A stretch of DNA of 26,205 nucleotides from Elysia marginata (taxonomy: Eukaryota > Mollusca > Gastropoda > Plakobranchidae), in NCBI GenBank assembly GCA_019649035.1, contig BMAT01007053.1, positions 260,787-286,991 on the forward strand, in the 5' to 3' direction. Made by a program: the position numbers and the translations under genes. This document shows positions 23,601 to 26,205 of this stretch, one piece after another. The notes beneath the pieces were generated by a model, which was not told the origin of the DNA, did not search any database, and saw only the letters and a list, made by a program, of their open reading frames with translations. Each line of letters opens with the position of its first letter. Positions within the stretch are counted from its first letter, which is position 1.

Positions 23601-25666
23601 GAGCATCTGAGGGAACAGAGGAAGGCAGATTAATTAAATATGTCAATATTGAATTCTTATCTGTTGTGTTGGTTAACACAGGAATACTAAGCTCTTAAAC
23701 ATGTTGGGAGAGTTTGGAAGGCTGATGAATCGCTGAAGAGAAGGTTGGACAAATTAATCGGCATTGTTTGAAATTCGGCATGTATATAGCAAATGTCTCA
23801 AATAACGGTACTTGTGTACCACACATCCGTCTATGATTGCCATATCTCTTTTGAACTTGTTTTCCATACATCTTCTACAAATGTAAGCTGCAGATTTTTC
23901 TTTACAACAGTTTATGAATGTGTATGTGACATCAGTGATATGAACAGCGTTTTATGGATTATGAACAGTTATACTTAATTTTTAGCCTCACCTTGTAATC
24001 CAGACCCTCTGAGCAGTTGAAAACCACGCACTGTTTTCCCATAGCCTGAATAAATACAAGAAGCAAAATTTCATATACTTTGAGGGTTAAAATTTGTGTC
24101 GCTGACTTTAGGCCTGCTTTGTCGACATGTACATGAACATTTTGTAGGGCAAGAAGCATGTTGGATGAGTGTCATTGGTCGTCATATTTAAACTCATGAC
24201 AGTTACCAAGATCAAGTTATGTTGAGTGACGAAGCCGAAATTCCCGAAAGCGATTAATATAGTGTATGAAAATAATAATAATCATTGGGTAGCAGTAAGC
24301 GCTGCAATTAAGATTAGTAGTATGCATCTAACAAGAGTGTTTTTTTTCGTCTGACAGTGCCCCCTGTCTGTCTGTATAGTCTGTCTCTCACTCTGTCTGT
24401 CTGTGAAGTCTGTCTCTCACTCTGTCTGTCTGTATAGTCTGTCTCTCACTCTGTCTGTGTGTGTCCCTCACCTTGGCTAGATCCTTGACGGTCTCAGTCT
24501 TGCCCGTGCCTGCAGGTCCAGCAGGTGAGCCACCCAGGTGCAGGTGAAGGGCACCGGTCAGAGTCAAGTAGCAGCGGTCAGTGAGAGGCGTGATGACCAG
24601 GCGCGTTGAGCAGCCCAGATACTCGTAACCATAGTGGAAGAAGGCGTTGCTCTGTAGGACTTGACAGTTGTTGGTCGTTTCGTCCCACTCGTAACGAAGT
24701 TGCCTAGAAGATTAGAGAAAACTGCAATGTATTGTACGGGAACAAGTCTTTTAGAAGTTGCGTTTTTAGGGACTACGTATCCTCTCGATTTTTGATAATT
24801 GGTAGTCACATTTTTTACCAATCGAGCGGTTTTTTATTTATTTACTCAAGGGCTCTAGTGGAAAGTAGATTAATATACGACACAAAGTTAGTACTTTTTA
24901 TCAATCAAACACCCCTCTTAACGCTAAAACTGATAGTAATAATAATAACAATGATATTAATTTTGCATCATTTAAAGAGTTCAGTAATAAGTAAGACTTC
25001 CATGATTAAAGCCGCACATCTCTCCAAAATAACAAAAAATCAAGAAGATCAATCTCTGTGATAATTTTTATTCCAACAAAATTTTTAGGTTGATTTACAG
25101 ACTTTTATGATGGAATTCGAAAAACAAAATGAAGTATTGAATGTTTAAAGTCTATTTTAATTTGCTAGCTATCAAAGATTTTTATACGCAGGTGAATAAT
25201 TTTTTCCTTAATTAATTATTCAAATGTGAAGTAGTTTTGCCGGGAGCAGCAGAAGTTCATAAGGAACAATAACAACCAAGATTATGGCCATAAAAACATT
25301 CCCATTAATACTAAAAACAAATATTAGTATGAAATGCTCTAATAGCAACTTAACTTCGATGAAGGACGACAAATTTACTTAAATAAAAAACCCACAGACC
25401 GCTGTTGGGACGAACCTCTTCCACTCAAAGTCCTCGAGCTTGCGGACCTTGTTGACGATCATGTCGTTGACGATGTCCCTGTTGTGAACTGTGATGGTGA
25501 GCAGCGCCTCCACGCTCATCCTCTGGAAACTTTTCAGTTTGGCGCTCGTGAAGCTCGCCAGCTCGTTCAGAAGGTCCACCATGCGCTCCTGGGTGTGACG
25601 CAACGCTTTCCCAGGCTGCTCAGAGTCCAGAGATTTGCTCACTTCTTTGTTGAACATGATCTGGAT
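361..25666 (-). CDS. Axonemal dynein heavy chain, DNAH14-like, internal part (30 exons)
   Basis: Motor subunit of ciliary dynein, which couples ATP hydrolysis in a ring of AAA modules to sliding along axonemal microtubules. The 30 exons join in frame into 1,784 codons. In order: linker end (1-83), AAA1 (P-loop GPAGTGKT at 146-153, Walker B CCFDEFN at 195-201), AAA2 (GPTGGGKT at 438-445, Walker B WLVLDG at 636-641), AAA3 (GESGVGKT at 1020-1027, VFVDDLNMP at 1139-1147), AAA4 (GLDGTGKS at 1427-1434) and stalk helix CC1 from about 1615. Heavy chains run to about 4,000-4,600 residues, so this is roughly 40 percent of one; both ends leave the window. The dynein family is certain. DNAH14-like is favoured by the AAA3 and AAA4 P-loops and by phrases such as [10 protein letters not shown] and [17 protein letters not shown], as I remember them. 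No stop or frameshift argues against a pseudogene. Confidence 0.93.
1045..1356 (-). mobile_element. tRNA-derived SINE, family 1, near full length
   Basis: On the minus strand the element opens with a tRNA-like head: an A-box-like TGGTGTAGTGG (1338-1348) and a B-box-like GGTTAGAGTCC (1295-1305) 33 bases apart, the spacing of a Pol III internal promoter. A unique body follows. The tail carries a perfect 11-base inverted repeat, TAAAGCGCTTA (1059-1069) and TAAGCGCTTTA (1085-1095). Two diverged partial copies occur in this window. The tRNA head is too degenerate to be a working tRNA gene. It lies in the intron after exon 29, in the gene's sense direction. Boundaries are approximate. Confidence 0.82.
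1392..1517 (-). CDS. Dynein exon 29: stalk coiled coil CC1, part 2
   Basis: Residues 1712-1753, 42 codons, phase 0. Charged heptad-like text ([17 protein letters not shown], then [17 protein letters not shown]) typical of a long stalk helix. Acceptor CTGTAG|GA and donor GAT|GTGAGT. A tRNA-derived SINE starts about 35 bases downstream of the donor in the same orientation. Confidence 0.93.
1575..1790. repeat. TC-rich tract
   Basis: Imperfect (TC)n and TTTC runs fill much of the intron between exons 28 and 29. On the transcribed strand this is GA-rich. No other content is seen in this intron. Confidence 0.85.
1936..2044 (-). CDS. Dynein exon 28: stalk coiled coil CC1, part 1
   Basis: Residues 1675-1711. 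[11 protein letters not shown], then [20 protein letters not shown], the well-known opening of CC1 (GL.KL.ET...V..MQ.EL..L.P.L). Acceptor TCCAG|AG and donor AAG|GTCAGC. Confidence 0.95.
2045..2659 (-). other. Intron between exons 27 and 28
   Basis: AT-rich, 615 bases. I see nothing in it: no exon-like frame in phase with the gene and no repeat recognised. Confidence 0.7.
2660..2841 (-). CDS. Dynein exon 27: base of the stalk
   Basis: Residues 1615-1674 plus two bases. Reads [19 protein letters not shown] and [19 protein letters not shown], the stalk-base motif (YVTPTSYLEF in relatives). Acceptor TACAG|GA and donor AG|GTTAGT. Marks the passage from AAA4 to coiled-coil CC1. Confidence 0.95.
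2842..3402 (-). other. GC-AG intron
   Basis: The 5' end on the transcript is CAG|GCAAGG and the 3' end is ATCTACAG. The six bases after the exon fit the tight consensus seen at GC donors, whose main departure from the usual donor is the C. It also contains a fragment of SINE family 1. Confidence 0.85.
3128..3325 (-). mobile_element. SINE family 1, diverged copy without tRNA head
   Basis: Shares ordered blocks with the copy at 1045-1356: GTAAGCGCTTTA, CGACAGGC, CACAGAGGAGCAACAG, then TGCCCATGGTCGAGTACTC and TTTAGCG (plus-strand reading). Some 30 bases of extra sequence separate two blocks. The tRNA-like head is missing or decayed. Same orientation as the first copy. Confidence 0.75.
3403..3563 (-). 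CDS. Dynein exon 26: AAA4 end, GC donor
   Basis: Residues 1561-1614. Reads [20 protein letters not shown] then WFDEW, matching FR.R.R.FP.L...CTIDWF..WP. The acceptor is CCCAG|GC. The donor is CAG|GCAAGG, a GC rather than GT donor: the frame closes at TAG six codons later, the only nearby GT is weak (inside the codons for GAG TTT), and this GC junction joins the next exon exactly in phase 0. Confidence 0.93.
3564..3958 (-). other. Intron between exons 25 and 26
   Basis: 395 bases, AT-rich with a poly-T run near 3840. Nothing else seen. Confidence 0.7.
3959..4166 (-). CDS. Dynein exon 25: AAA4 core
   Basis: Residues 1492-1560 plus one base. Reads [20 protein letters not shown], a strongly conserved AAA4 motif, then [20 protein letters not shown], the sensor 1 strand. 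Acceptor TTGCAG|GA and donor GCAG|GTCACA. Confidence 0.97.
4167..4570 (-). other. Intron between exons 24 and 25
   Basis: 404 bases, AT-rich with short T and A runs. Nothing else seen. Confidence 0.7.
4571..4768 (-). CDS. Dynein exon 24: AAA4 P-loop
   Basis: Residues 1426-1491, 66 codons, phase 0. Walker A is [10 protein letters not shown]. Most axonemal dyneins have GVGGSGRQS here, lacking the classical GKS/T, so this copy keeps a textbook nucleotide-binding loop. Then [26 protein letters not shown] and the Walker B strand [10 protein letters not shown] (Asp1486). Acceptor AACAG|GT and donor AAG|GTATAC. Confidence 0.95.
4769..5250 (-). other. Intron between exons 23 and 24
   Basis: 482 bases separating the AAA4 pre-P-loop helix from its P-loop. 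Nothing else seen. Confidence 0.7.
5251..5340 (-). CDS. Dynein exon 23: AAA4 helix before the P-loop
   Basis: Residues 1396-1425, 30 codons, phase 0. Reads [17 protein letters not shown] then [10 protein letters not shown], the standard LVLF.EA..H..RI.R.L.QP.G..LL element. Acceptor CACAG|GC and donor CTG|GTACGC. Too short for length-based ORF finding. Confidence 0.94.
5550..5792. repeat. Pyrimidine tract with (TC)16 microsatellite
   Basis: A 240-base strand-biased tract made almost only of C and T on the plus strand, with a pure (TC)16 run at 5599-5630, decaying into TCTGT and CTTTC variants. It lies in the intron between exons 22 and 23. The open frames across it are by-products of the repeat. 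Confidence 0.93.
6063..6230 (-). CDS. Dynein exon 22: AAA4 N-terminal
   Basis: Residues 1340-1395, 56 codons, phase 0. Reads [10 protein letters not shown], then [18 protein letters not shown], the usual FGDF and Y..V.D...L...L..Y run before AAA4. Acceptor TACAG|GT and donor AAG|GTCAGT. Confidence 0.94.
6533..6718. mobile_element. MITE-like element with terminal inverted repeats
   Basis: Terminal inverted repeats of 13 bases with one mismatch: TGGGCCTGTTTCA (6533-6545) against the complement of TGAAACAGTCCCA (6706-6718). TTA occurs on each side (6527-6529 and 6719-6721), possibly a 3-base target duplication, though three extra bases sit between the left TTA and the repeat. About 186 bases, no coding capacity. 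Its family is unassigned. In the intron between exons 21 and 22. Confidence 0.6.
6763..6933 (-). CDS. Dynein exon 21: AAA3-AAA4 linker helices
   Basis: Residues 1283-1339, 57 codons, phase 0. Starts [10 protein letters not shown], directly continuing FNIRDLSQ, then [20 protein letters not shown], matching the WxHExxRVFxDRLxxxxDR motif. Acceptor TACCAG|GT and donor AAG|GTAATC. Confidence 0.96.
6934..9832 (-). other. Longest intron (2.9 kb), between exons 20 and 21
   Basis: Very AT-rich with many A and T homopolymer runs. Open frames here (for example 7762-8109 on minus) are rich in Asn, Lys, Ile, Phe and Tyr, as expected of AT-rich noise, and match nothing I know. A short direct repeat, AAACTTTAGC(A/G)GTCTAA, lies at 8083-8099 and 8109-8125. 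No SINE head, splice-consistent exon or hairpin was recognised. Confidence 0.75.
9833..10052 (-). CDS. Dynein exon 20: AAA3 lid
   Basis: Residues 1209-1282. Contains helical text around a [12 protein letters not shown] segment, then ASIAIYYHM and [18 protein letters not shown], the conserved end of AAA3. Acceptor CCACAG|CC and donor CAA|GTAAGA. The intron that follows is the longest in the window at 2,899 bases. Confidence 0.95.
10235..10353. repeat. GA/GACA-rich tract
   Basis: Purine-rich run of AGAGAG and ACAGACAG units in the intron between exons 19 and 20. Opposite in strand bias to the TC tracts at 1575 and 5550. The open frame on the complement is a repeat artefact. Confidence 0.9.
10910..10998 (-). 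CDS. Dynein exon 19: AAA3 sensor 1
   Basis: Residues 1180-1208 plus two bases. Reads [20 protein letters not shown] followed by LLKHF, the AAA3 sensor segment (usually [11 protein letters not shown] and PRFxRHF). The arginine of GGGRN is present. Acceptor CTACAG|GA and donor AG|GTATGT. Confidence 0.96.
11263..11391 (-). CDS. Dynein exon 18: AAA3 Walker B
   Basis: Residues 1137-1179, 43 codons, phase 0. [11 protein letters not shown] is the hallmark AAA3 Walker B of dyneins, followed by [18 protein letters not shown] and KKLAWK. Acceptor TTGTAG|GT and donor AAG|GTAAGG. Confidence 0.97.
11741..11880 (-). CDS. Dynein exon 17: AAA3 core strand and helix
   Basis: Residues 1090-1136. Reads [17 protein letters not shown], corresponding to the INFSAQTSS strand found before the Walker B, and ends MGAPKGRR, corresponding to GPPxGKK. 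Acceptor GGTAG|CC and donor AGG|GTGAGT, leaving in phase 0. Confidence 0.93.
11881..12770 (-). other. Intron between exons 16 and 17
   Basis: 890 bases. A purine-rich patch lies near 12000-12055 (AAAGAGAAAGAGCGAGAG). Nothing else recognised. Confidence 0.7.
12771..12980 (-). CDS. Dynein exon 16: AAA3 P-loop
   Basis: Residues 1020-1089 plus one base. Completes the AAA3 Walker A as GESGVGKT (1020-1027), followed by [15 protein letters not shown] and a longer than usual loop, [18 protein letters not shown], before the next strand. The ESGVGKT form is unlike the GPTGTGKS form of DNAH3/7/12 and favours a DNAH14-like subtype. Acceptor CCAAG|GC and donor GGAG|GTATCT. Confidence 0.93.
12981..13472 (-). 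other. Intron between exons 15 and 16
   Basis: 492 bases, phase 1, splitting the first glycine codon of the AAA3 P-loop. Nothing else seen. Confidence 0.7.
13473..13610 (-). CDS. Dynein exon 15: AAA3 up to the P-loop
   Basis: Residues 974-1019 plus one base. After a Lys/Glu helix it reads [13 protein letters not shown] and [11 protein letters not shown], the standard lead-in to the AAA3 nucleotide site. The following phase 1 intron splits the first glycine codon of the P-loop. Acceptor GTCCAG|GC and donor CCG|GTAACT. Phase 1 at both ends. Confidence 0.94.
13978..14112 (-). CDS. Dynein exon 14: AAA3 N-terminal
   Basis: Residues 929-973 plus one base, 135 bases. Reads [20 protein letters not shown], the pre-AAA3 strand commonly seen as FDYYVD near W. 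Acceptor ATCCAG|GT and donor ATAG|GTGAGC. Phase 1 at both ends, so the exon could be skipped without a frameshift. Confidence 0.9.
14113..14780 (-). other. Intron between exons 13 and 14
   Basis: 668 bases, AT-rich, nothing recognised. Confidence 0.7.
14781..15016 (-). CDS. Dynein exon 13: AAA2-AAA3 connector
   Basis: Residues 850-928 plus one base. Contains [16 protein letters not shown], matching the connector usually written LFVFSLIWSLG, then an acidic loop (MDEDDSS) and [15 protein letters not shown]. Acceptor TTAAG|GT and donor TAG|GTAAGT. Intron phases 2 and 1. Confidence 0.92.
15017..15553 (-). other. Intron between exons 12 and 13
   Basis: 537 bases. A short purine-rich patch at about 15228-15285; otherwise nothing recognised. 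Confidence 0.7.
15554..15746 (-). CDS. Dynein exon 12: basic Arg/Ser-rich insertion
   Basis: Residues 786-849 plus two bases. Nearly the whole exon is compositionally biased: a Pro/acidic start, a repeated RTSS unit, then a Lys/Arg cluster [16 protein letters not shown] recognise no dynein motif in it, but both splice sites (CACTAG|AT and GG|GTGAGA) keep the frame between canonical exons. It probably forms a disordered, positively charged loop between AAA2 and AAA3. It could be alternatively spliced, but its length is not a multiple of three, so skipping it alone would break the frame. Confidence 0.8.
15747..16223 (-). other. Intron between exons 11 and 12
   Basis: 477 bases, nothing recognised. 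Confidence 0.7.
16224..16479 (-). CDS. Dynein exon 11: AAA2 C-terminal helices
   Basis: Residues 701-785 plus one base. Begins [19 protein letters not shown], a standard AAA2 phrase, then helical text ending [18 protein letters not shown]. Acceptor CACACAG|GA and donor CCAG|GTAGAG. Confidence 0.92.
17171..17230 (-). repeat. Tandem duplication of a 5' splice site
   Basis: Two copies about 26 bases long with a 34-base period, at 17205-17230 and 17171-17196, each containing CTACATGGTAAGTT. The first copy spans the donor of exon 10; the second lies wholly in the intron with an intact donor core at 17182-17187. The copies differ at about three positions. Confidence 0.85.
17222..17344 (-). CDS. 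Dynein exon 10: AAA2 sensor region
   Basis: Residues 660-700, 41 codons, phase 0. Reads [16 protein letters not shown] and [14 protein letters not shown], close to the standard ANGERI, MRMLFEV and [13 protein letters not shown]. Acceptor TTCTAG|GT and donor ATG|GTAAGT. A second copy of the donor lies 34 bases further into the intron; using it would bring in an immediate TGA stop, so the first donor is taken as the real one. Confidence 0.95.
17345..18691 (-). other. Intron between exons 9 and 10
   Basis: 1,347 bases, AT-rich, with a slightly more GC-rich patch near 17940-18060. No exon in phase with the gene, repeat or RNA recognised. Confidence 0.7.
18692..18901 (-). CDS. Dynein exon 9: AAA2 Walker B after acidic insertion
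   Basis: Residues 590-659. The first 40 or so residues continue the low-complexity insertion and become acidic ([11 protein letters not shown]). It then returns to canonical AAA2: [20 protein letters not shown] and NTVLDDSK. The AAA2 Walker B reads DG rather than DE, the usual dynein state for this site. Acceptor ATATCAG|GG and donor AAG|GTAAAA, 70 codons, phase 0. Confidence 0.92.
18902..19453 (-). other. Intron between exons 8 and 9
   Basis: 552 bases. It interrupts the low-complexity insertion of AAA2. Nothing else recognised; plus-strand frames at 18936-19219 overlap each other and look accidental. Confidence 0.7.
19454..19744 (-). CDS. Dynein exon 8: AAA2 core with low-complexity tail
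   Basis: Residues 493-589. The first half is normal AAA2 ([21 protein letters not shown]). After RRFCKDLSS, at about residue 545, the sequence becomes rich in Gly, Ser, Pro and Thr (EGGEGGGAK, then a Thr/Ser-rich end). In typical dyneins this point is only about ten residues from the AAA2 Walker B. Acceptor TCTCAG|GC and donor TAT|GTAAGT, 97 codons. Confidence 0.9.
20325..20571 (-). mobile_element. tRNA-derived SINE, family 2
   Basis: Minus-strand head has A-box-like TAGCTTAACGG (20552-20562) and B-box-like GGTTTGATCCC (20509-20519), 33 bases apart, inside a tRNA-like segment opening CCGGCTC. The body runs through GGTGTCAGGATGATGTGAC and TGGGTGTGGTGTATGC to a GGCGCC-like end near 20325. It is unrelated in body to family 1. 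It lies in the 1.25-kb intron between exons 7 and 8, in the gene's sense direction. The 3' boundary is uncertain. Confidence 0.75.
20992..21270 (-). CDS. Dynein exon 7: AAA2 P-loop with Gly/Ser loop
   Basis: Residues 400-492. The AAA2 Walker A is [12 protein letters not shown] (P-loop 438-445). After helix NILQKAL comes an unusual stretch at about 460-487: HNNGG, TGSGTGG, then EREPAAAKR. Most heavy chains have a compact strand-loop here, so this looks like a flexible insertion. Acceptor TACCAG|AA and donor ATC|GTGAGT, 93 codons, phase 0 at both ends. Confidence 0.93.
21271..21896 (-). other. Intron between exons 6 and 7
   Basis: 626 bases, AT-rich, nothing recognised. Confidence 0.7.
21897..22074 (-). 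CDS. Dynein exon 6: AAA1-AAA2 junction
   Basis: Residues 340-399. Contains [20 protein letters not shown] followed by [18 protein letters not shown], the conserved bridge from AAA1 to AAA2 (usually RALRDVNLPKFL and DLFPGV). Acceptor TTTAG|GG and donor GAA|GTGAGT, phase 0 exit. Confidence 0.95.
22075..22513 (-). other. Intron between exons 5 and 6
   Basis: 439 bases, AT-rich, nothing recognised. Confidence 0.7.
22514..22780 (-). CDS. Dynein exon 5: AAA1 C-terminal part
   Basis: Residues 251-339 plus two bases. Starts with [13 protein letters not shown] and continues with [20 protein letters not shown]-like text (here IMLFSEGF), and the helix [13 protein letters not shown], all standard AAA1 small-domain motifs. 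The arginine of LFRPVA is retained. Acceptor TTCCAG|TT and donor AA|GTGAGG. Confidence 0.96.
23199..23284. repeat. Nested inverted repeats
   Basis: A small hairpin, GGGCT and AGCCC around a CCGTT loop (23199-23213), is followed by perfect 11-base arms TTAGATTTCAT (23224-23234) and ATGAAATCTAA (23274-23284) separated by 39 bases. The patch is more GC-rich than the surrounding intron. It may be a small mobile element or its remnant; no target duplication is evident. Confidence 0.55.
23392..23606 (-). CDS. Dynein exon 4: AAA1 Walker B
   Basis: Residues 180-250 plus two bases. Contains [20 protein letters not shown], with Walker B Asp198 and catalytic Glu199, then [21 protein letters not shown] and GYFITMNP, the sensor 1 region. 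Acceptor CCTCAG|AT and donor AC|GTATGT. All residues expected of an active AAA1 site are present. Confidence 0.97.
23992..24045 (-). CDS. Dynein exon 3: AAA1 short exon
   Basis: An 18-codon exon, residues 162-179, reading [16 protein letters not shown], the strand after the AAA1 P-loop. Acceptor ATTCAG|GC and donor AAG|GTGAGG, phase 0 on both sides. It is too short for a length-based ORF search, but it fits exactly between the P-loop exon and the Walker B exon. Confidence 0.95.
24365..24471. repeat. 29-bp minisatellite abutting a splice donor
   Basis: Three full 29-base units start at 24365, 24394 and 24423, differing only at TATAG versus TGAAG, plus a shorter diverged part at 24452-24471 that includes the donor of exon 2. 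On the transcript strand each unit contains GTGAGAGACAGAC, very like the real donor GTGAGGGACAC. Confidence 0.9.
24472..24703 (-). CDS. Dynein exon 2: AAA1 start with catalytic P-loop
   Basis: Residues 84-161. Opens with RQLRYEW, then the conserved [17 protein letters not shown] and [15 protein letters not shown]. The Walker A lysine and threonine needed for the main motor ATPase are present. Acceptor TTCTAG|GC and donor AAG|GTGAGG. The donor abuts a 29-bp minisatellite whose units each contain a donor-like GTGAGA. This is the most conserved part of any dynein heavy chain and is decisive for the family. Confidence 0.97.
24704..25415 (-). other. Intron between exons 1 and 2
   Basis: 712 bases, AT-rich, nothing recognised. 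The plus-strand frame at 24732-25061 is AT-rich noise. Confidence 0.7.
25416..25666 (-). CDS. Dynein exon 1: C-terminal linker
   Basis: Encodes residues 1-83 plus two bases of codon 84. The text resembles the end of the dynein linker, ending in DFEW, the segment that leads into LRYEW at the start of AAA1. The usual DVHARD motif appears here as TVHNRD. The acceptor is CATTAG at 25667-25668; a second AG six bases further in (25661-25662) would remove two codons without changing frame. The donor is AG|GTTCGT. This is not the first exon of the gene: it begins after a splice acceptor and upstream linker and tail exons lie beyond the right edge. Confidence 0.88.
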
Positions 25667-26165
25667 CTAATGATCGTATCAACACAAAGGTACAGTTATT
25701 GCAGTGCATTGTTTCAGAGGCGAAGTACAAATTAGAGTCGGTACGTTCGACTCTGCGTCAATTTAAATTACCAAATTTTCGATCTTTTTAGATGGTTTTG
25801 AACTAGTATTTTTTAATCAAATGTAACAATTTTATTGATTATTAGAAAAGAAATGTGCTGGGTTTTGTTTTATTCATAAAAGACATTTCATATGAAGGTA
25901 AATGCGGCTTCAATGATCAAACATGCATGTTGAAGTGGGCTTGAATATTATTTTGTATTCGAAAGCGCTATATTAAGTGTCCATGGCATTATTTTGCATA
26001 TTGCAGATATCAAACTCAAAGGGCGCAGGCATTTCTAGCCTTCAATTATTTTACTATTCCTCGCGATACAAATGACTTTGGTTTAGCTTGCTGACACAAA
26101 CTCTATGATAAATATTTCTCTTCGAGAAGTCAAAAAACTTTTATACTGTTAAGGAGAGTTAAAGT

Positions 26166-26205
26166 AAAGAGCGTTTTTATATAGCGCCTAATCCACTAAT
26201 GTGCT
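26166..26205 (-). mobile_element. SINE family 1, copy cut by the right edge
   Basis: The last 40 bases repeat the 3' end of the element at 1045-1356: GAGCGTTTTTATATAGCGCC then TAATCCACTAATGTGCT, against GAGAACATTTTTATAAAGCGC then TTATCCACTAATGTGCT. Same orientation. The rest lies outside the window. The intron between 25667 and 26165 holds nothing else recognised. Confidence 0.75.

Noticed and set aside
24365..24471. CRISPR-like array
   Set aside because: Units are contiguous with no unique spacers, in a eukaryotic intron; it is a minisatellite.
361..25666. Dynein pseudogene
   Set aside because: Thirty exons join with matching phases and no stop, with catalytic residues retained, which a decaying copy would not show.
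25667..26205. A further upstream linker exon
   Set aside because: No minus-strand frame here has linker-like text with usable splice sites; only intron and a SINE end were seen.

Overview
The window is a stretch of animal nuclear genome carrying the middle of one very large, intron-rich gene on the minus strand: an axonemal-type dynein heavy chain. Thirty exons were placed between 25666 and 361. Every junction keeps the reading frame, and together they give 5,354 coding bases (1,784 codons plus two bases) without a stop or frameshift. The gene enters from the right edge and leaves at the left edge, so its start, tail domain, microtubule-binding tip, AAA5, AAA6 and stop codon lie outside. Exons are numbered 1 to 30 in transcript order and residues 1 to 1784 within this fragment only.

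From right to left the exons encode the end of the linker (25.7-25.4 kb), AAA1 with its catalytic P-loop (24.7-22.5 kb), AAA2 (22.1-16.2 kb), AAA3 (15.0-9.8 kb), AAA4 (6.9-3.4 kb) and the first coiled-coil helix of the stalk (2.8-0.36 kb). All four AAA modules keep a Walker A lysine. The AAA4 P-loop (GLDGTGKS) differs from the GVGGSGRQS form common in axonemal dyneins. With the AAA3 P-loop (GESGVGKT) and the wording around the AAA3 Walker B, this points to the poorly studied DNAH14-like subclass. That subtype call is from memory of the family, not an alignment.

Four parts of the protein are unusual: a Gly/Ser loop after the AAA2 P-loop, a roughly 87-residue low-complexity insertion before the AAA2 Walker B strand, an Arg/Ser/Lys-rich exon (exon 12) between AAA2 and AAA3, and the AAA4 P-loop. 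In the RNA, one intron appears to be GC-AG. Two others have donor-like sequences repeated in tandem just downstream of the real donor.

The rest is AT-rich intron. It holds two families of tRNA-derived SINEs (with internal A and B boxes), one MITE-like element, several TC/GA tracts, a 29-bp minisatellite and a 2.9-kb intron with no recognisable gene. The intron density, SINEs and axonemal dynein show a metazoan with motile cilia. The SINE with the GCGCTTATCCACTAATGTGC hairpin resembles dispersed repeats I associate with molluscs, so a gastropod or other lophotrochozoan is my guess, at low certainty. No second gene, CRISPR array or prokaryotic feature was seen.
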